Shown piece after piece: positions 37,305-42,370 of a stretch of DNA of 42,370 nucleotides. Below the pieces are notes generated by a model that did not search any database, was not told where the DNA came from, and saw only the letters and a list, made by a program, of their open reading frames with translations. The position numbers and the translations under genes were made by a program. Positions within the stretch are counted from its first letter, which is position 1. Every line of letters starts with the position of its first letter. The DNA lies in the IMG/VR virus record IMGVR_UViG_3300030102_001731, positions 1 to 42,370 of that record; one strand, given 5' to 3'. The stretch is from a virus.

Positions 37305-39856
37305 TTAGGTAACACCTTTCCTTTATTAAGTTCTTTTGGCTGTCTAGTAGTATTAGTTCTTTCTTGTCTAACTCTATCTAATAAATTATCAAGTTCTTTT
37401 GCACCAGCATCAGAAGAACCATCTCCTAATCCTGATACTACATCTGCTGGAACAATGTATTCACCCGGAGATACAGCTACTCGTTGTTGACTTCCAATCA
37501 TACCTAATACTAAATCGTCCATTCCTCCTCCCATACCTTTTATCATGCCTTGTGTTTGTGCACTTCCATCTGAATTTAACACTTGTTGTCTAATCATATT
37601 AAATATTTCGTTACCATATTTTTGTACAAACATATCAATAACTTGTGTGTTGTTTGGTACTTCTCCTAGTATAGCCATTTGAACTTCTCTTATTTCATCT
37701 GGGCTAGGTGTTAAACCTCCTGCTTGTAATTCAAATCCCATTTGTCTTACAGCATCTTTGCCTTTTTCTGTTTTAGCTAAAGCTTGTAATCCTTTTGCAT
37801 CATCAGGAATTTGTTTACCTTCTTCCATTCCAAATGGTAAATTATTTAATCTTTCTATAGACATAAAATCATTTGTCAAAGGAGACATTGGTAATTGAAT
37901 AAAAGGATTTTGCACTGCACTTATGCCACCTATAGGAGTATCTGGAATTTGCATACCTATATTTGTTGGTGATGCTACTGGTCCTGAAGGATTAACTGTT
38001 TGCATTTCACCTAATAAATTAGGTGTAGTTATAGTGGTCATTTCTACAGGTTCTTGTACAGGTCTAGGTGTTTGAGCTATAGGCTGTGGTGTTATTACTG
38101 ATTGAACAGGGTTTGGAATTATAGGTGGTATTACTGATGGTGTAGTTACTGGTGGTGTAACTGTTGATATAACTGGTGGTGTAACTGGTGATGACATCAT
38201 TAAATTTTCTGGTTCAAAAAAATCTTCTGAACGCCTAACACCGGGACCAAAACCAAAATCTTCTGGAGGAACTTCTCTCATTGGTGGTATAAATAATGGT
38301 TCTGGTGTTCGATTAGCTATTGATGGTTCAAATACTGGCATATTTATATCCATCATATTATTATTCATATTTATTATATCTTCATTTTCTCTATCTACAG
38401 AAAATCTAGGAGGTGTTCTAAAATCATTTATAGGAAAATTTATTGGTAAATCTTGTTCAAAAATATTTATTGGATTTCTATTTATTAATTCTTGATTTGT
38501 AAAATTCATCATTCCAAAAGGACTTCCAATAGGATTCATCATGGCAAAAGGATTTCCAGTAGGATTCATCATATTAAAATAATAATTTGATAATGCTGCT
38601 TGTTCATTACCATCTGCTCCTCCTGCTCCTCCTGCTTCTCCTGTTTGATTTAAGTAAGAACCTAAAAATGAAGCAGGTCTATTACCTCCGGGTAAATAAT
38701 TAAACTCTGGGTCAATACCGGGTCTGTAATTAGCAGATGGTTTAAATTGACCTGATGGTATAGGCATACCTGTGTTTGGGTCTATCATTGGAGCACCTGT
38801 TGTTGGGTCTATTAAAGGTACAGATTCTGCTGTTATTGGACCACTAAGTTGTTTAGGTGGTGTGTAATAAGCATCAAGACCACCAGACATAGCAGCTTCA
38901 AAACTACTTAAAGGTGGTAATTCTTTCTCTTCTTGTCTTTCTTTCATTAATCTATCTATAGGAACTTTGTTATCTTTTTTTAATCTTCCTTTTCCCGGTA
39001 AAAAACTTACACTTCTTTCTTCATCGGGTATCTTTCTACCTTCTTCCATATTAACAACTCCACCTTCTTTACTATAAAAATATGGACTACTCATAGGTAT
39101 TTGTTCTGGATACATAGCCATTATTTCTTCTTGTCTTTTTTGTTGTCCAAGTTCATATTCTCTCATAGCTTTTTCAAAATCTTCTTGTGCCTGTATAGTT
39201 CCTGTTGTTCCCTCTCCTAAAGCTATTGGTATATATGAACTAGGTTTAGCTAGTTGTGATGCAAATGCATCTAATCCACCTTTAGCTACAGCATCAGCAG
39301 TGCTACCTACAGTGGGTGTTACTGGTCCTGAAAGTGCCCCAAATCCACCTGTTGCTCCTTGTCCAAATGTATCAGCTGCAGCACTACCAACAACTTCTGT
39401 ACCTGTTAATGCACCCATTCCACCTGTTGCTCCTTGTCCAAATGTATCAGCTGCAACATCAGCAACTACTTCTGCTCCAGTTGTTGCTGCATCAGAAGCA
39501 GCTCTACCAGCTTCTCCAATACCAGCAGCCCCAAATGCTTTACCTAAACCAAACCCTGTTATACCAGATATAATGCCTTGTTTTAAATCTCCTGATTGTA
39601 TTGCACTTGCTATGCCAGAACCTATTGCTCCAGCAACAGGTGCTGATAATCCTGTAAATAAAGCAGTACCAGCCATGCTACCTAATAGCGGTGCTAAGAA
39701 AGGCAAGAAAGCTTCAGGCTGTCCTGTTTCTGGATTTTTTGTTAATGGCATTATAGATGCTAAACCTTGAACTTCAGCTGGATTAACATGCAATAACATA
39801 CTGTCGCCATAACGACCTTGTGCTGCTACATTTTGGGTTTGTTGTTTTATATCCAT
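37301..39856 (-). CDS. Large internal virion protein, 851 aa
   Basis: An 851-residue protein. GDSMLLHVNPAEVQGLASIM at residues 17-36 followed by TKNPETGQPEAFLPFLAPLL is a typical marine-podovirus opening. Residues 55-175 are G/A-rich and hydrophobic, with the unit ADTFGQGATGG-x-GAL repeated at about 136 and 161. The centre (380-650) is low-complexity P/N/M/T. The C-terminal region, DDLVLGMIGSQQRVAVSPGE then YIVPADVVSGLGDGSSDAGA, is conserved in similar proteins. An ejected membrane-channel role like T7 gp15/gp16 is a guess from layout. It starts on the base next to the upstream stop. Confidence 0.68.
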   Translation of the reverse strand: MDIKQQTQNVAAQGRYGDSMLLHVNPAEVQGLASIMPLTKNPETGQPEAFLPFLAPLLGSMAGTALFTGLSAPVAGAIGSGIASAIQSGDLKQGIISGITGFGLGKAFGAAGIGEAGRAASDAATTGAEVVADVAADTFGQGATGGMGALTGTEVVGSAAADTFGQGATGGFGALSGPVTPTVGSTADAVAKGGLDAFASQLAKPSSYIPIALGEGTTGTIQAQEDFEKAMREYELGQQKRQEEIMAMYPEQIPMSSPYFYSKEGGVVNMEEGRKIPDEERSVSFLPGKGRLKKDNKVPIDRLMKERQEEKELPPLSSFEAAMSGGLDAYYTPPKQLSGPITAESVPLIDPTTGAPMIDPNTGMPIPSGQFKPSANYRPGIDPEFNYLPGGNRPASFLGSYLNQTGEAGGAGGADGNEQAALSNYYFNMMNPTGNPFAMMNPIGSPFGMMNFTNQELINRNPINIFEQDLPINFPINDFRTPPRFSVDRENEDIINMNNNMMDINMPVFEPSIANRTPEPLFIPPMREVPPEDFGFGPGVRRSEDFFEPENLMMSSPVTPPVISTVTPPVTTPSVIPPIIPNPVQSVITPQPIAQTPRPVQEPVEMTTITTPNLLGEMQTVNPSGPVASPTNIGMQIPDTPIGGISAVQNPFIQLPMSPLTNDFMSIERLNNLPFGMEEGKQIPDDAKGLQALAKTEKGKDAVRQMGFELQAGGLTPSPDEIREVQMAILGEVPNNTQVIDMFVQKYGNEIFNMIRQQVLNSDGSAQTQGMIKGMGGGMDDLVLGMIGSQQRVAVSPGEYIVPADVVSGLGDGSSDAGAKELDNLLDRVRQERTNTTRQPKELNKGKVLPK
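39344..39455. repeat. Direct repeat, 37 bp twice at 75-bp spacing
   Basis: Positions 39344-39380 and 39419-39455 are identical by eye (TCCACCTGTTG...CAGCTGCA). The 75-bp step is in frame and encodes the repeated 25-residue unit of the 851-residue protein, showing a recent duplication. Confidence 0.85.
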
Positions 39857-40195
39857 TTATCTTTCCTCGGTTGTTTCACAACCAAATATATTAAAACTCA
39901 TATCTACTGCACTGGTATAAACTTTTATTACATCAGTTTGGTCAAGTGTTATACCTATTACAATACTTAATGAATCATTTGCTGCTACAGATTTATCATA
40001 AAATAAAAACTGTTTATCATCTGCAGTTGCTCCGCCAACATGAACACTTAATCTAAATGTTATTGCAGAACCTGTTCTATTTGCAGCTACTATAGAACTT
40101 ACTGTTGTTTGAGTTTTATCTGGCACAGTATAAAGTACTGTAGTAGTAGTAGCTGCTGGGTCAACTTGTCCTAATACTTTTAAACTATCAGCCAC
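39857..40195 (-). CDS. Small virion structural protein, 112 aa
   Basis: A 112-residue beta-rich protein: LGQVDPAATTTTVLYTVPDK, QTTVSSIVAANRTGSAITFR, then VAANDSLSIVIGITLDQTDV. This opening (L-G-Q-x-x-P-x-A-x-x-x-T-x-L-Y-T-V-P) is widely seen in marine phages as a small head or tail protein. Function within the particle is not known. The upstream gene overlaps by 8 nt and the 851-residue gene follows with no gap. Confidence 0.65.
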   Translation of the reverse strand: MADSLKVLGQVDPAATTTTVLYTVPDKTQTTVSSIVAANRTGSAITFRLSVHVGGATADDKQFLFYDKSVAANDSLSIVIGITLDQTDVIKVYTSAVDMSFNIFGCETTEER

Positions 40196-40391
40196 CTGTA
40201 ACTCCCATTAATAAAAATTGATGTCTTCGCATAGCTTTACTGCTTACGCTATCTTGTTTTCTTTTAGCATTACCTATGTCTGAGTTTATATCTTGAAAAG
40301 TTTGTTCTATTGTTCTTCTAGTTATAGTTTCATTTAACTCTTCATACTCAGGTGTTGCTATAGGTAAAGGTACTGAGCTTTTATCTGCCAT
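40188..40391 (-). CDS. Small conserved phage protein, 67 aa
   Basis: A 67-residue protein: MADKSSVPLPIATPEYEELN, ETITRRTIEQTFQDINSDIG and KAMRRHQFLLMGVTGG. Short proteins of this form precede small tail genes in marine phages. It is helical in the middle and has no motif. It shares one base with the upstream stop (TAATG) and overlaps the next gene by 8 nt. Confidence 0.62.
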   Translation of the reverse strand: MADKSSVPLPIATPEYEELNETITRRTIEQTFQDINSDIGNAKRKQDSVSSKAMRRHQFLLMGVTGG

Positions 40392-42259
40392 TATCTTTTA
40401 CCATCTTGTCTTAATTCTAATCTTATGTCTCCTAATCTCCAACCAAAATTACCAGTAGAGTTACTTACTCTTATAGCACTTTGTCTGCTTCTACCTCTAA
40501 TATTTGCAAAGGTAGAACTAGGTGTAACAGATGTTGTAGATAGTGTAGATAAATCTTGTAAAGGATAATCTCTACCTTTAATTATAAAATCAACTGTGTT
40601 GCCTGTATCTGAAGATTTTCTAAACTCTAAATCTGGTATTAACTTAGAAATAAACATAAACTTTTCTCCAGCTGGGTCTAAATCAAAATCTGCAGATTCT
40701 ATAAAAGCAGTAAAACCACTACCATCTGCTAAACACCCAAACTCTTGGTTATATAAATAATTTAATCCAGAGTCATCATTTTTACTAGCAGCTATAGGAT
40801 AGTCTAAACTATAAGCTGGATTCCAAGCTGTTCTAACAAAACCATCGCTTGTTGTTCCTATACTCCAACTGTTTTCTAAATAGTTATAAGTTACATATCT
40901 ATCTATTTCTATTGAATTAGCACTAGGATAAAACCAAATAATTTCATTATATTTAGGATTAGGTGCTGCAAAAACTTTATATGCTTGTCCTTTATTAAAA
41001 TCACTAAATATATAATCTAATACTGTGCATGGTAATTTTTGCACTGAACCTGCATATTGATAAAAAGCTCCATCGTCCATAAAGTAAACTACTCCACCTG
41101 CAGTAGCTGCACCATTTGGAGATATTAAAGACATACCTGTTGCTATTTCATTAAAACTAAATATAAAAGGTTGTCCAACAAAACGCATTGAAACTACTCC
41201 TACATCTGTCCATATAAGTATTTCTTGTCTTGTTTGTAAACCACCTATTATTAAACTTCCTGTAGATAATCTTACACCACCAGCAGAATTTGTTGCTGTT
41301 GGTGTCCAATCTACTGCATTTTCTGCATCTGAAAATCTAACTAACAAAGGGTCAATCGTAGATGAACCTATTGGATTACAACCTAAAGCTATAACATGGC
41401 GGTCAACATCTGACATTAATAATTGAGATACTGCAACTGGTGTATTACTTGCACCACTTCTGCTACTAGCTAATACTGCTCTTGTTCCCAAACCACTAGA
41501 CTCGTCCCAGTAATATATGGGTCCACCTCTAGGTGCTGCTATAACATCATCTCCAAAATTATCTATTGTCCATAATCTTAATTGATTATTTAAAGACAAA
41601 GCTGTTGAAGAACCCCATGTTCCTGCACCCCATGTATCTACACCCCAACCTGTTGATGATACAAAAACATCTAGCCCTACATTTATTTGATAAGTACCTA
41701 CTGTAGAACTACCTCCATTACCACTATCACTACCATTTGCAGTTACTTCAGTTCCGCTTGTATCTTTAGCTACAAATGTAAATGTATTAGAAGTAGGTAT
41801 AGAAACTATTTCATATTCTTGATTTAAAACTGTTGCTGTAATATTTCCACCTAAACTAGCAGCATCACTAAATGTAACAAAATCTCCTGCTACTGCACCA
41901 TGAGAAGTATCTGTTGCCGTAATAGTTGAACTTCCATTAGTTGCTGCAAAAGTTACATCTCCTGCAGATGTTGTGCTTCTAATGGGAGTTATATCGTTAT
42001 ACACATCTCCTTCTAATGCATAAAGTTTTTTATGTGTACCTAATATTTTATATTGACTTTGCTCTATATTTTTATATACATGAATTTTTCTGCAAGTTCC
42101 TTGAAAAGTATTAGAAGAATATTTTTCCCAGCCACCTATTTTTTCTGGTCTACCTTTTCTAAATCTTATTTTATCGGCGTCAAACCAACCATTTTCATTA
42201 GAATAATTAGTTCCTTCTTTGTTTATTCCGGGTTTAAATTTAAACTTTGCAAACGGCAT
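40391..42259 (-). CDS. Tail/stabilisation protein (P22 gp10-like candidate), 622 aa
   Basis: A 622-residue protein. The opening KFKFKPGINKEGTNYSNENG and WFDADKIRFRKGRPEKIGGW is a widespread motif of podovirus tail/packaged-DNA stabilisation proteins. The remainder shows repeated strand motifs like a beta-propeller (WTIDNFGDDVIAAPRGGPIY, then YWDESSGLG; VVYFMDDGAFYQYAG; YVTYNYLENSWSIGTTSDGF). It likely forms part of the tail hub or tube below the portal. S/T-rich inserts near residues 100-190 could be surface loops. GAGG precedes the ATG. The P22 gp10 link is by pattern only. Confidence 0.7.
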   Translation of the reverse strand: MPFAKFKFKPGINKEGTNYSNENGWFDADKIRFRKGRPEKIGGWEKYSSNTFQGTCRKIHVYKNIEQSQYKILGTHKKLYALEGDVYNDITPIRSTTSAGDVTFAATNGSSTITATDTSHGAVAGDFVTFSDAASLGGNITATVLNQEYEIVSIPTSNTFTFVAKDTSGTEVTANGSDSGNGGSSTVGTYQINVGLDVFVSSTGWGVDTWGAGTWGSSTALSLNNQLRLWTIDNFGDDVIAAPRGGPIYYWDESSGLGTRAVLASSRSGASNTPVAVSQLLMSDVDRHVIALGCNPIGSSTIDPLLVRFSDAENAVDWTPTATNSAGGVRLSTGSLIIGGLQTRQEILIWTDVGVVSMRFVGQPFIFSFNEIATGMSLISPNGAATAGGVVYFMDDGAFYQYAGSVQKLPCTVLDYIFSDFNKGQAYKVFAAPNPKYNEIIWFYPSANSIEIDRYVTYNYLENSWSIGTTSDGFVRTAWNPAYSLDYPIAASKNDDSGLNYLYNQEFGCLADGSGFTAFIESADFDLDPAGEKFMFISKLIPDLEFRKSSDTGNTVDFIIKGRDYPLQDLSTLSTTSVTPSSTFANIRGRSRQSAIRVSNSTGNFGWRLGDIRLELRQDGKR

Positions 42260-42261
42260 AG

Positions 42262-42370
42262 TTATACCTCATGCCATTCTTTGCCTTCAAACAATAAGGC
42301 TTCTGCTTCTCTTCTTCTAACTAAACCCTCTAATACTTGTCTTTCACCATCAACAGTTGCTTTATTCCAG
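42262..42370 (-). CDS. C-terminal fragment of an upstream phage gene
   Basis: The last 35 codons of a gene entering from the right edge: residues read WNKATVDGERQVLEGLVRRR, then EAEALLFEGKEWHEV and a TAA stop. The end is helical and charged. Two bases separate it from the 622-residue gene start. No family can be named from this piece. Confidence 0.55.
   Translation of the reverse strand, partial: WNKATVDGERQVLEGLVRRREAEALLFEGKEWHEV

Noticed and set aside
39300-39770. 156-codon plus-strand ORF rich in P, A and N
   Set aside because: It is the antisense shadow of the G/A-rich N-terminus of the 851-residue virion protein.
1-42370. Integrase, attachment site or tRNA genes
   Set aside because: None was recognised on either strand, so there is no support for a temperate integrating phage.

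Overview
The window is almost certainly one stretch of a tailed-phage genome (class Caudoviricetes), most likely short-tailed and marine, with DNA of roughly one third GC (two sampled coding lines give 19/60 and 17/60 G+C). Evidence for a phage: terminase small and large subunits, an 812-residue portal protein, a scaffold-like protein, a major capsid protein, a phage GroES, a family of structural proteins known mostly from uncultured marine phages, and a 2,925-residue protein with a C-terminal domain of the kind seen in ejected virion proteins. No tape measure or long-tail sheath gene is visible, which favours a podovirus-like virion. A GTTC-N7-GTTC site (the LexA-box form of Alphaproteobacteria) and a possible DUF6456-like protein hint at an alphaproteobacterial host; this is inference. 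No integrase, tRNA, CRISPR array, DNA polymerase, RNA polymerase or lysis gene was recognised.

Layout. (1) 1-10404, minus strand: head and packaging genes, transcribed leftward in the order TerS, a LexA-type DNA-binding protein, TerL, portal, GroES, scaffold, decoration-like protein, major capsid protein with an intrinsic terminator behind it, then small structural and very basic proteins. (2) 10405-11133: a control region with two divergent sigma70-like promoters around a palindrome, followed by about 450 nt of GC-elevated non-coding DNA that can form many nested helices and is probably a large structured RNA. (3) 11134-18555, plus strand: early genes, including a MoxR AAA+ ATPase / DUF3150-like / metallopeptidase-VWA cassette, an ADP-ribosyltransferase-like protein, two ribbon-helix-helix proteins and several very small membrane proteins. 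(4) 18515-21124, minus strand: primase-helicase, a DUF6456-like protein and a small unknown. (5) 21214-25718, plus strand: recombination genes (PD-(D/E)XK nuclease, Sak3-like annealing protein, SSB-like protein with an acidic tip, HNH and GIY-YIG nucleases). (6) 25876-42370, minus strand: virion and ejection genes, ending leftward in the giant polyvalent protein.

How they fit together. Blocks 6 and 1 have the same strand and would be continuous on a circular or permuted genome as one late region starting at the TerS promoter. Blocks 3 and 5 are the early and middle regions. Many neighbouring genes overlap by 1, 4, 8 or 11 nt, so translational coupling is widespread, and many early genes share a nearly identical start cassette (AAGGAGTAARTATG).

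The signals least explained by ordinary annotation are: the structured RNA at about 10586-11035; nine same-oriented copies of a TATTAA-N4-TTAATA element between 10.4 and 35.9 kb; a second shared palindromic repeat in front of TerL and the primase-helicase; and the giant protein, which joins a zincin motif, an ADP-ribosyltransferase triad and a zeta-toxin-like P-loop kinase.
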